Below are positions 22,815 through 33,953 of a stretch of 64,000 bases of DNA, in pieces. The position numbers and the translations under genes are program-made. Within the stretch, counting starts at the first letter, position 1, and every line of letters begins with the position of its first letter. This DNA comes from Diorhabda sublineata (Eukaryota > Arthropoda > Insecta > Coleoptera > Chrysomelidae). The DNA is taken from positions 7,006,001 to 7,070,000 of the forward strand of contig NC_079482.1 of the NCBI RefSeq assembly GCF_026230105.1, in the 5' to 3' direction. The notes beneath the pieces were generated by a model. The model did not search any database. It saw nothing but the letters and a program-made list of their open reading frames with translations, and was not told the DNA's origin.

Positions 22815-23775
22815 ACATGGACTGCTGCTTAAGTTTTGAGATATGACGACACTGATCTGAATATGTCAAATCTGACATTACTATCATAAAATTTGACATT
22901 TTTAATTGTGAACGTACTAGAAAAATAGAATTAAATCGCGAAAATTCTCGTGTCATGATTCAATTCAATCGTGGTTGTACATCGCTATAGGATGAATTTC
23001 GTTGAGGTCGTCCAAAATCGGCTATTGTGCTAGAAAACATCGATGGTGCTTTTACAAGATCGTGAAATTGAGACATATTGGGTATTAGTTCCACACGCCG
23101 TAATTTGACTGTCAAAACGATTTGTTCACTTTGGATACCGCATAATTTGATAAACGCTCAAAAAAAGCTCGTGTCCAAGAAATGCTTTATTTCAAAAAAC
23201 ATCGTGACAGGCGACAAATTATGAATCTATGCATATGAATCTAAAGCCAAACACCAATCGACTGTATGAGTCTTGCAAAACGAACCAAATCCAATAAAAA
23301 TTGTTTGCGCATAAGGCACCTCGAAGCGAGTTGTTGCCTGTTTCTTTGGAATAACTGGACATGTCATCACCGTTCACCAGATTTGCTTGAAAAAGTCGCA
23401 GAAGTTGAATGAATATTGTTCACCACGACAATGCGAGCTCTCACACATCAGTCCAAACGAAAAATCAAAACATCGACTTGATATGTCATCCACCGTATAG
23501 TCCTTGTTTGGCACACAATGATTGATGAATTATTCGCACGGATCAAAAATAAATTGCGAGGTCAATGTTTTACACCCGATGAAGCGATTGATGCGTTCAA
23601 ATCAAACGATATTTCAAAATTCGCTTTATTGAACAGATGGCGTTCAATACTTCGTTTCAAATGAATATTTTATCACTTCAAATTCAATATGAATCTTGTA
23701 ATTCAATAAAAAAAATATTTTTTTTTAATTGTTATATTATTTACCCTGATACTCCAAAATTATATTGAAAAAAAA
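22815..23775 (+). mobile_element. Degenerate mariner transposon (copy B)
   Basis: No long open frame is left, but three-frame reading shows a mariner transposase in order: DEFR-GRPKSAIV and ENIDGA near 22,990-23,045, SLWIPHNL-NAQKK near 23,130-23,170, TGDKLWIYAYESKAKHQST near 23,205-23,265 (first catalytic Asp), QNEPNPIKIV and VACFFGITGHV near 23,280-23,360, HDNA-SHTS (second Asp) near 23,430, HPPYSPCLAHND (third catalytic region) near 23,490-23,520, and IKNKLRGQCFTPDEAIDAFKS to about 23,607. Candidate ends are near 22,829-22,860 and 23,740-23,765 and show only weak inverted similarity, so the boundaries are approximate. It belongs to a different mariner lineage from copies A and C. Confidence 0.85.
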
Positions 23776-24018
23776 ACGGTTTATAGCAAAATGAGCTTTT
23801 TGATAACTTCCATCACTCTGTGATGAATATAACTTAACATAAGATAAGTATATAAATAATTTGATGTTTTTCATGAAGAATTGTCGGTTGTTTTTCATTA
23901 TTTATAAAATAAAAAAAATATTTAATGATAGTTTGAAGATTTAATTAGGAATTTAATGTAAAAATTACATGTATCCAGCAAAAACTACGTTACGTGAATG
24001 CTTTCAATAGTTATTTAT

Positions 24019-24033
24019 TTAGGTTAGGTTAGG
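24019..24033 (+). repeat. Short TTAGG tract
   Basis: Three TTAGG units, the insect telomeric unit, in an internal position. Confidence 0.8.
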
Positions 24034-24139
24034 TAGTATTTTTATATATAACTCATTTCTATAATAAATAAATAAAAAAAATTGTGTTTAAATATCTTAA
24101 AAATATACATATGGCGTAGGTGCAGCTGGGCCGTATATA

Positions 24140-24270
24140 AATAGACTAGACCCTTTACAAACGGACTAGACAGTTCATAAAAGACAAGCTCTTTACACAT
24201 ATAGATTAATATCCTCAGACTTTTTCTATACGGACTAGTCCTTTTATATATGGTCTATTTTTCATAAACG
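24140..24270. repeat. Imperfect GGACTAG repeat cluster with inverted copies
   Basis: The words GACTAGAC, GGACTAGAC and GGACTAGTCC recur next to CGTATA/ATATA stretches. The last is a perfect 10-base palindrome. The first and last parts can pair as an imperfect inverted repeat. Not recognised as a known element. Confidence 0.5.
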
Positions 24271-25509
24271 TTCTAGTGTGTAACATATACAAAAATTGAA
24301 TAAAAATAAGTTTTTTCAACTTCAAGTATCGATATCTCGAAAACGAATCGAGTACAAGTAAATTTGTGTAAATTTCTATATGTCATCAAGATAAAATATA
24401 ATATGTAAACTTCTGCTTCAGCAGTTCTCTATTCCATGCCATAGTTTGGTGGGAATGTGTAAAGTGCCCTCCATACAATCAATTATATTGACAATCAAAT
24501 TAACAGTCTTATATTGTTCGTGAATGATATGATTTCATTAAATTTGGCGGTATACGGCAAAAAAGCCAAGACAAAAGAGAAGAGGAGGATATGCTTGTCG
24601 AAAGAGTAGCATAAACTGAGAAGCTGCTTTAAATATAAACTAACTAATATACTGAACCAAATGGTTACAAGAATCTCTCCACTATCTAATAAAAATACAC
24701 CTCGGTAGTTCAAACTGTTTTGTTTAGGAGACATGTATGCTGATGTTTTTATTCAAATTTAAAGGATGTTAAGTTTCAGCCCGTTTATGTTAGAGAGGTA
24801 ATTGAAAAGATATTAAATTGTGGAAATTGCATAAAATCATTGAATGACGGTGGTTAGATCTCCACCTGAAAAATGGAAAAAAGCCATAGACAATCTTGCT
24901 GCTCGAACCACTCATTATGAATATTGATTGCAACAGTTCAACTTATGATTTGTAGAAGTAACTCTACTACTTACTGGTGAGGTTTTCTAAAAATCAAAGT
25001 TCGAGCCCTTATATAACCAGAATGATACAATGTTCTTCACCCATTGTGACAAAATGAAATAATTTAGGAAAAATTGCACTTTCTTACGTTTATTAGATGA
25101 AAATATGAGTGTGCCCCCAATATATTCATTATATTTATAAAAATGTTATAAGAAAATACTCATGGTACAACTTTAGAAAAATATTTTAACTGTCTACTAA
25201 TAGAAGTGATGAGCCTATGGATTACGAATGCTTCATCATTCTATTACCCTTTCATGCATAAAGATAGACTATAATAGTTATTTATGCAACAAATATAAAA
25301 AGTAAGTGTTTATTGAAATCGACGTGAATTCGTATAACGAGGCCGTAAGGCCGAGTTTGGCAACAGGTTGAGTGAAATAAACACTTTTTGCACAAGTTAT
25401 ATACAATATTTTTTCTACGTTTATAAAAAAACATGTTTTATTTAGATGTAGAAGAATAAGAACCATAATTTTAGAGCAAAATATTTAATAATTAATTAAC
25501 ACTATCGGT

Positions 25510-26978
25510 TAACATCGAGAAAGTTAGGAACTAGTTATAAGGAATAATTTAACTTAAACATTATTTGTACCATTAATATTAGAATTAAATGTACAACTTT
25601 TGCAATTTTCACTATTACTATTTCTTAGTGAATTATTTTTTAATTCTTCTTCTTGATTTGTGACTTCTCTAAATGTACTGGTACTTGGTATATTGTCATT
25701 TTCTTCAGCTTGAAATATTTGTTTTGCAGCATTGAATCTGCTTGCCAGTGATTGCTCTACGTATCCTTCCGTTACTGGCGACGATTTCCATCCGCCGCCG
25801 TGTCGTTTAAGCTCTAGTATATCTGCTTTAGTAACTGTATAGTTCAGGAAATTTTGCAATTTCGTACGGGATTCTAGCAAATGTGTTCACAACAATAGCA
25901 TGGAAGATGCATTCTTCATTACCGTCATAGATAAAAAACGTTTATGTAGAATATGACTGGAACGTAATTTACGGTATATATCGATCAAAGTTAATCCTTC
26001 TTCAATTTTATCTCTAATGACAAAGTTTTTGGATGTGGCACTTTTACAATTAATATTGAACCTACTTCTTCTATGTCTTCAATACTCAATTTTTGGAGCT
26101 CATCTCTACGATATGCCCCTGCGATGCCAAATATTGTAGCGACCTACAACAATTTATTTCAAAATGTGTTAGAAAAGCTAAACAATAATTACTTTTTTAT
26201 CAAATACTGGAAATTTGGAGCTTCTTTCAGAAATTAACAAATTTATCCCCTATTAAAGACTTTTGCTTATTTTTACCGAAATCCTGCTTCATAAATGGTA
26301 CTAATTTATTGAAATTTTTATTATAAATATCTTCTTTTGTAGAAAGGCAAGCTGTCAACATTGAGTCCTCAGACCAAAGAGATGAGGATTTAATACCTTT
26401 CGATTTGAAAAATTTGCCAGAAGCACATTTTCTATAAGATTTACAACTTCTTTATTGAGGCACCACTCTTTAAAATGATTATAACGATTTTCATATAGTT
26501 TTTTTTTGATTAACTGGGTAATAAGTTTCATTACGCTGTATTTGCTATTTCACTGACTTCTGGTGGGGTCCCAACAAATTCTTCTTCGTCACTATCATCT
26601 ATTTTTCCAATGATATTAATTATTTTTAAAGTTTCTTCAATTGTCAAAATTAATTTTTGACATAGCCAATTGATTTATTTTTCAAATATGCAATAAGTTT
26701 CTAGTATTTACTGAAGTCGACTTAGTCAGTTTTGAATAAGTCGACCAAAGTGTTGAAGACTTCCACATTTTGGATTTAGTTTCAAAGTAAGCTAGTAACA
26801 CTCTTTCTGTGAAGCTGTTTATGCCTGTTTTAGTAAGCCACTCCATAAAAGAATTATATTCCTTCAAATACTGTTGCATGGATTTCTCAGGGAAAAGATT
26901 CCTTGTCGCTACAGTTGCCGATTCAACAACTTCTTGTGGTGTGCAGTTTAAGCTTTCTTCATTATTACTCTCCATCAC
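25510..26978 (-). pseudogene. Crypton-like tyrosine recombinase relic (copy 3, longest)
   Basis: The minus strand begins at ATG 26,978 with an acidic head, then LPEKSMQQYLKEYNSFMEWL and FTERVLLAYFETKS and SSTLWSTYSKL. This is the helical core-binding domain of a phage-integrase-like recombinase. A second, diverged core-binding segment follows (NRYNHFKEWCLNKE, IENVLLA, SSLWSEDSML; about 26,500-26,350). The catalytic domain carries GIAGAYRRDELQKLSIED near 26,110-26,140, with the first catalytic Arg. The H-x-x-R box is deleted. The frame at 25,554-25,880 gives LELKRHGGGWKSSPVTEGYVEQS with the Tyr nucleophile present, and ends in a Cys/Asn-rich tail. An intron-like gap with GT...AG ends lies near 26,145-26,195. 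Stops and shifts indicate a relic. Crypton assignment is inferred from this domain order. Confidence 0.72.
26145..26195 (-). other. Intron-like insertion in recombinase copy 3
   Basis: On the minus strand, family-like sequence ending ...FQYLIKK is followed by GTAATTATTG and, about 50 bases later, TTGTTGTAG and then VATIFGIAGAYRRDEL. The gap has GT and AG ends and the length of a small insect intron. The reading frame across it is off by one, which fits the general decay. Confidence 0.5.
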
Positions 26979-28639
26979 TAATAATAATAAAACACTCTAA
27001 TTTTACATTGTTATAGTTTATCCGAGAAACGAATTGACATGAGAAATAAAGAATTCCGGAATTACATTCTTTATGGAAGCAAATGTATGAAAAAAAAAAC
27101 GTGAATATTATAACGGACGTAGAAAAATGCATTTTCTAGTAATTTCCTAATCAGTACATGATAAATATGTTTGATAAAAAGATAAAATTCGTAATTCTTT
27201 GAAACGTATTGCAATCTCACAGAAAAAGGACTTAATATTTCGCTCAGTTGAAGGTTTATGTTTGTCTTGATCACAAACCTCTAATATAATGACAGATGAG
27301 TGCAATAAATATTTATTTCACTAGTGGAATGAACCTAGGAAAACTTTATTAAAATCAAAAAATTAATTGTTTGAACTGTGTTAGAGAAATATTGTAGGCC
27401 AGTGTTGATAAAATTTTTTAAGGGACGCTTTCAGTGTTTCACAATTCAACTGATTCCAATACGTCTTGGGTAGCATCTATAGATAAAATTGTAAATATAT
27501 ATTGTAATAGATATAATTATTCATTTGCTGTTAACCTTTGTCCTTTATTTTATGTATATTCATCAATAAAGTCATAAATTTTTAGTACTCGTTTGAATAA
27601 ATGTAGATAAATCAACAAACTTTCACAAAAAAAGACCTAAAAACATCACATTCCTTTTATAATATAGCAGAAACTATACATATTTTATTTATGCAAAATC
27701 GGCTAGAAGTACTACGCATCATCCATTATGGTTCGGATTTGTTCATTTGACACCTCATCTAAGAAATGGTTTCGGTTAAAGGTAATATACCCATCTATGA
27801 ATAATGATCCTTTGAGAGAAATCTCTGTGGTAACAAGAAATAGAGATTAAAATACTCTTGTGTATTAATAAATGAGAAAGTTTAAGACACTTGGTAAAAA
27901 AAACCGTATACAACTAGTAGATGGGAGTGAACACAAAAAATGACAGTGAAATATTGTTATGTCAACATTGTTTGCATATTCATTGGGAATATATTTATTC
28001 GATTTGCTATTCTAATGAAATCGGATTTTTAGTTAATAACATATTTTAACTAATATTTATCAATGAGATTTTTCAAATAAATATAGAAATTTCAAGAATA
28101 AACTATCACCTAGGAACTAGTGAATGAAGAAATAATTTCTCGGGTCACGTCATATTTGAAAGCGAAATAAAGTATGGGAAAATTAAATTTAACGAGTATT
28201 CAAAACAACATTTTATATCGGAATTTTCTCTTAAACTTGGAATCAAATCAATTAAGTTCAAAAGAAAAACAACGATTTTCAAAAACCAGGTTCTACCACC
28301 AATGGTAATAGTAGAGGACAGAAATCTAGGACTTGTATAATCGCTATCGATCCCAAATTTGGGATATTTTCATAGACAAGAAAAACCCATAAAATAATGA
28401 TAAAATATCGAACAAGAATTAGTTTTTAGACTATGCGTAAAAATTCAAAAAAGTTGATTAGTACGTAATACAGTCTTCTGCCTTAATTGTTTTAGCCACT
28501 TCTACAGATTATATGAACATAAAATTTTTTGCGCTGATTTGCCGATGATAATACACTGAATATATTCCTAATATACTCCTTTTTGGGCTTGTACTATAGA
28601 CACCGCCTAAGAATCGGAAACTACTATACGAGAGAAAGA
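26979..28639. other. A+T-rich spacer
   Basis: Nothing recognised on either strand. Confidence 0.55.
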
Positions 28640-29380
28640 GTTAATTCGATAACTAAATGAAACTGGAATATAGCGTAAAATTCATAGAATCATATCCCGA
28701 TTACAATTGTCATTTTGAGTTAAGTACATACAGTCCAGGAACCAAGTTCGCTATCCCATTGGGTTCAGTACCTTCTATCTTTCACTCAGAAGCATATGCT
28801 ATTCATACATGTGCTTTTCAACGCAACACAATACAAATATATCCACTCAGTTAGCAGAGCAGTTCTTCAACACACACAAGTTACTCTAATGTGGGCACCT
28901 GGCCACACCGTCTTACACAGGTATGAACAAACTGATCACTTGACGAAGAAAGGCGGATTACTTTCATAGAACTATAACTCGTTTTATTTTACCTAATAAG
29001 CCATGAATTGATGATCATAAAAAAGTGGGAACAGACAAGAAATCAGAAAAATGGAGTAATACCTCATTTCTTATTCTACCGTCATGTTCTAAACAGCAAA
29101 TATGAGCTAAGAAGAGTTATTGGCATGCTCATTGGAGACTATATGTTGAACTACTATCTGAAGAATATCGGAGATACTTCCGACAGCTCTTGTCCTTTCC
29201 TCAACGAACAAGCTAGGCTGTCCATAGACAAAGGTCACCGGACTTACTTTCAAGCGTTTTAAAGCCAGTAGAGGTGAGCCGCATAGCCTCCAGACGGTTA
29301 GCTCACTTTGCAAAGTCGCTGCTAGCTGACTGGTAAAAAGTCAAGGTCATGGTGAAGGCGTTTGCGATCTAGCTGATCTA
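28640..29380 (+). mobile_element. Non-LTR retrotransposon 3' part: RNase H domain and C-terminal motif, degenerate
   Basis: Plus-strand frames 28,657-28,854 and 29,008-29,262 read as an RNase H domain and tail: PLGSVPSIFHSEAYAI (the usual F-AE--AI block), then TLMWAPGHTVLHRYEQTDHLTKKG (usual WVPGH-GI-GNE-AD-LA--G) near 28,890-28,960. After that come ELRRVIGMLIGDYMLNYYLKNIGDTSDSSCPFLNEQA, matching the region with the first Cys of the C-terminal cysteine motif. The 5' part with endonuclease and reverse transcriptase is missing. Frames are partly open, so it is younger than the 13.7-kb copy. Confidence 0.8.
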
Positions 29381-31904
29381 ATCTAATATAATATACTGTC
29401 CACAAGATGCGATGTTAAACGTTCAATCATGCTGTTGTCGACCTAAGTTCTTTCCTCCGTTCCTCCGGATAAACTTATGTAGTAGCACTTGACCGCTTAT
29501 GGTTCTTAGAAGATATAAGAAAGAAGAACTTGATTACTAAAAATTAACGTGAACGTTTGATGGTGAAACATTGGATTATATGATTGAATTGAAAAAAGCA
29601 GAGTTTTCTTAATCTTATTTTTTTTTTAATTAGAAAGCTGTTATTTCCCACTTTGATTCTTTGTTTGAATTTTAACATTTTAATCTACATTTTCGGTAAC
29701 TTTTACTAAACGAAATTTATTGTAAATTAAATCATTGATATGAGTCTTGAGTCAAATGAGTTTTCAAATGTGTGGGAGTTTCACGTATACAGTGATTTCG
29801 AAGAGAGTAAAATAAGATTTAGTTAGTACCCGATTCAGATTCTCCCTAGGTGCCTCCTAGAGACTCTTAACACGAGTCTTGGTGAGTGGGGAAGCAGGAG
29901 TGCGAACTATCTACAGTCTCGATTTAATCAATTGTCATTACGTCTACTACGAAATAACGTGATTCAAGTGACGTTTATACCAGAAATTGATAAATTGATT
30001 CTTTTGTATTTCTAAAATGCTGTCTATAAATCGCCATTACTAATTTGAATTTAGATCAACTGCTATTTATCTCCAATACAATTTATTGCACTTCACAAGA
30101 AGTAAAAACAATTCTACCAATATTTAATTCTCTACTTATCCAATCCCATTCTCTTTATCGAACAATCGACACGAAACGAAGTGACATAGAGGCAGGGCGA
30201 TGAAAGGCAATAGAACACAATTAAAGGCCCTCACTTCATGGTATTATGTTTATTAAGTCTTTATTTTTTATACGTTACAAAGATTATTTCAGCGGTAAAT
30301 GGTAACATCCTTCCAACTCATACCCTCAGTAACATCCGTCTATGAAACTAAGTTTTGTTTTCTGTACTTAGGGTATATAATTCCAATAAAAAAATCTTGT
30401 TCAAACATTATTTTTCTGAAACTCTATTGAATAAAATATCACAAGATCAATAATATAAGCAGAAGAAATAGATGACGATAAAACACAAAATAAAATAAGT
30501 GTAGCCCAACCTGAGATTTACGCCGTCTAGCGACAAAACTACTGAGCTAAGCCATCGTACTGTCGGATATTAGCATTTGCAGGTGATAAGATGAGTTTAA
30601 CTGTATCCATTGTACGATTTCAAGGATGATAATGACTTTGAACTATATCCAAGGGCGAATTTCTCAACTAATGGAAAATGATAGTTCCGTTGTAACCAAC
30701 TTTTCTTAACATTTCTGTACCTATACGTTTACAGTACAGGTCTAGTGCATTTTATTTAGCATTCGAATGGCATTGAACTTTTGTAAATAATTATTTTATA
30801 ACCGAATAATTATCTGTTGTAACACAACCCTAATTTCAACTACTATGAAGATGTCATCAAGGTATTTCACTTATTTTATATCAATATATTTAGGTAATAT
30901 ATTGCCAAAACACTATTTGTTGATATTATTTTGGATAGTACCGTAAATTTTTGCAATCATGTCGCTCTTCAGTAAATATACGACTTTAATTAGTTACAGT
31001 AGCAGATCCGGTACATTGCCTGGTAGCACTCCAGATTACAATCGACAAAATTAAGATAATATTTCTTCATAACTGACTCGATCCTGACAATCAAAATTGG
31101 TCAGGTGGAGCCACACAAAGAATACTTGCTTTGGGGCAACTGAAATGAATACTAACGATATAACCGAAGCATTCATCAAAGTAGATCATATTTAAGAGAT
31201 AATCACATGTACTCTTTTTTAGATGAACTGTCCAAAATAAAATATAATGAATTTTTAAAAAAATCTATTAGAAATGTGAATTTCCTCTCAAATGCTTGGA
31301 ACAGAAATATTTCAGTATACAATAGTTTCATTTATAATGTCGAAAATGACCGTCAGTACATCAATAGTTTGATATTTTATCCGACAGCATGCCAAGAACT
31401 TTATGTGCGAGCACGATGATGTTAGCAGAGATCCAACACAAAATTAATTGTTTTGATCCAATCAAACAGTCGAGGGAAAATAACAATGACAATCGTTGTC
31501 AGGTAAACGAATTTCTATTGACATCATAGAACATATGTCGTTGCAACATTAACTGCGAAATCAGATAACGCCGATGCTCAAACAGGACGTGGCGCGTTTG
31601 TGGTTGCACATTACGCGAGTTATCTCCGCAATCGGGTTCGTAATGTTTTCTTGGTCATGGTAATTATGAGGCTATTGTGTAATACTTGATGCCGGTACAG
31701 CCGTTTTTAACAAGATTTTTGATTCGTGATAACTTCTCACACCGATCACCCGCCTGGGAATTCATTTTATAGTCAAGACCTTTTCAATATCTTTCGTTTT
31801 GACATGAATTAATGACACGTACGACAAAAACATTTTTATTATATGAGTAGAGGTTGATTCTAAAGCCAAGCGATCTCGTTGTTTCAAAAATTTTCAAAAT
31901 AAAT
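29381..31904. other. Spacer without a recognised gene
   Basis: No domain recognised. The 70-aa plus frame at 31,207-31,419 and the GC-richer patch at about 31,420-31,720 gave no family match. Confidence 0.5.
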
Positions 31905-33195
31905 TATGAGGGTAGTCTGAAAAGATTCCAAAATGTTAGTACTTATTAATAAAAATTTCGGTAATATATTTTCTCATCTAAATTTCAGCCATTATGGATG
32001 TTTAGCTTCTGTTTCACAATTGTATGTCGTTGCATTTTTTTGAAAATAAAAAAAAATGGGTGTAGAATTATCATTGAATCATTGTTTTTGAAAGACAGTA
32101 CAATTTAAATACAGTTTACGGAGACTCTAATCATCATTAACGAGCATAAAATTTTGGACAGCTGAATTTAAACGTGGTGGTGTCAGCTTGAGCAACAATG
32201 AAACGTCGAGACGTTTGGCGATAAAGTGATACCATCGAAAAAGTTTATCAAATATACTGAATGACCTTAGGATTATTATTGGAGAGATAGTTTAGCCTAT
32301 CGGTATATCAAAAGAACTCATTTGCCATATACCAGTTGAAGAATCGCATAAGCTATCAGTTCTTTGGGTGCTACTTTTGCTCACTTTGGACCAAAAGCGC
32401 ATTCGAGTAAACATTTCCTAGGAATTATTGCGGTTGTGTCGGATTTTTGAAATAATTCATACTATAGGTGTCATCTTGATCCAACTTACACACCCGAACC
32501 TGTTCCGAAGAAGGCAGATACGGTTTCATCAACCAGAAAAGTGATGGACATCATTTTTTGGATAGTCATGGAATTTTGACCATTGATCTCTCCAAAACAA
32601 TAATAGGGGGGTATGACACATAATTTACTGATATATCAAAGAGAGAAATTGCAACAAAACGACCGCATTTGAAATAAAAGTAAGTACTTTTTCACTATGA
32701 CAATGCAATATCACACAGTTTGGTGATCTTCATCGCTAAATCTCACGAATGATTCTTGAAATTGTTTTACTATACACTACATTGCTCTCTAGCGACTTTT
32801 TCCTGTTTCCTAACCGTAAAGTTTCACTAACAACAGAGAGATTTTCATCAGAGAGAACGTTATTGTATATTTATCTGCCTATACGTCAAATAGGGAAAGG
32901 GTTGTTATTGAGGTTAAAGAATCACTTGACTAATTGTATGGATTCAAAATAGAATGTCTTGTTTATTTGTAATATATTGTACAAATATATAGCAGACATT
33001 ACTAATCAGTGGACAAATTTGACATTCTATATGAACTTACAGCATTCCATTCGATCATGAATTTATTGTTCGATGTTTTATAATTAGCAAGTCAATTTTT
33101 TTGCAAGCATGTATGATAGTTGTACTAATAGGAGGTCTTCTTAATTTTTAACATCATGTATTTACTGTTTCCTAAATTACTAGTCCTCTTTATTC
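31905..33195 (+). mobile_element. Degenerate mariner transposon (copy C)
   Basis: Three-frame reading gives FKRGGVSLSNNE near 32,170, then IIIGEIV-PIGISKELICHI near 32,270-32,330. KLSVLWVLLLLTLDQKRIRVN follows near 32,350-32,415, the typical mariner linker. EPVPKKADTVSS is near 32,500, HYDNAISHS (second catalytic Asp) near 32,700, and YTLHCSLATFSCF near 32,775, with the third catalytic Asp lost. The 67-aa frame at 32,749-32,952 is the shifted C-terminal part. Possible ends GAGGGTAGTCTG (about 31,907) and its degraded inverse near 33,180-33,193 would give about 1.29 kb, the normal mariner size, but the right end match is weak. Confidence 0.8.
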
Positions 33196-33384
33196 ATATA
33201 TATGTTACTTTGAATGCCTGACTGATTGATAGAGAGAAATAATGATCTGTGGAAACAGAAATTCTGGACCAGTATATGATGAAGTCACAAATTGTTACTA
33301 TAGAATCATAAATAAATGCAAATTGTTGTTTAATCGAAATCATTAAAACAATCTTCCCATACTAGGTATAGGGTTATGCTAGGA

Positions 33385-33421
33385 TTAGGTTAGGTTAGGT
33401 TAGGTTAAACAAACCTAACCT
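33385..33421 (+). repeat. TTAGG tract followed by an inverted copy
   Basis: Four TTAGG units, then AAACA, then AACCTAACC: the last units and the inverted copy can form a hairpin with a stem of about 10 bp. Confidence 0.8.
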
Positions 33422-33934
33422 CTCCGTTACATGTGTTAAAACAAAATAGCGCAGCGACGCATTTTTGACTGTGGTCAGTGAGTGAAGCAGCGTATATTAA
33501 AGAGAGAACAGTATATATGACGTTCTCGCTTTTCGAACAAACACTGGCGTTTGTTAACATTCATACAATTGTTCAAAAAGGTTCACAGTATCTACTTCGT
33601 ATATGTTTACATTCACCGGTGTATGTCCGATTCAAAAATAAATTAAGAGCAGTTTTCGAGTTACCCCTTACACTGGTGCATCTCAACATTCACTAATATT
33701 GGACATTCTCAGTAACATATACATCATATATATCCATTCCATTTACTATCATTGGCGAAACACTGCCAAAAGTATTATTTAGCTTCCCTGACTATAATTG
33801 GCCATTACTGTATGTATGGTGAGTTTCCATAGAATTTGAAGAAAGTTGTCCTACAAGATATGTGAGAAAAAGGCCCCGAAAAAATAACGTTATATTGACT
33901 TCAACCAACAAATAAAATAATACTATTTAATAAT
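33422..33934. other. Segment between opposed TTAGG tracts
   Basis: About 510 bases. Contains a 72-aa plus frame (33,478-33,696, non-ATG start) without a recognised domain. The opposed telomere-like tracts on both sides suggest a mobile unit, but no transposase was seen. Confidence 0.35.
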
Positions 33935-33953
33935 AACCTAACCTAACCTAACC
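33935..33953 (-). repeat. CCTAA tract, inverse of the TTAGG tract at 33,385
   Basis: AACCTAACCTAACCTAACC, three to four units in the opposite orientation. Confidence 0.8.

Larger units (their letters stand above)
23776..25500. other. A+T-rich spacer
   Basis: No gene recognised. It holds a short TTAGG tract (24,019-24,033) and a GGACTAG repeat cluster (24,140-24,270), both listed separately. Frames at 24,495-24,734 and 25,278-25,466 have no recognised domain. Confidence 0.5.

Noticed and set aside
31420..31720. Less A+T-rich patch considered as a gene or element end
   Set aside because: No open frame of length and no motif was recognised on either strand.
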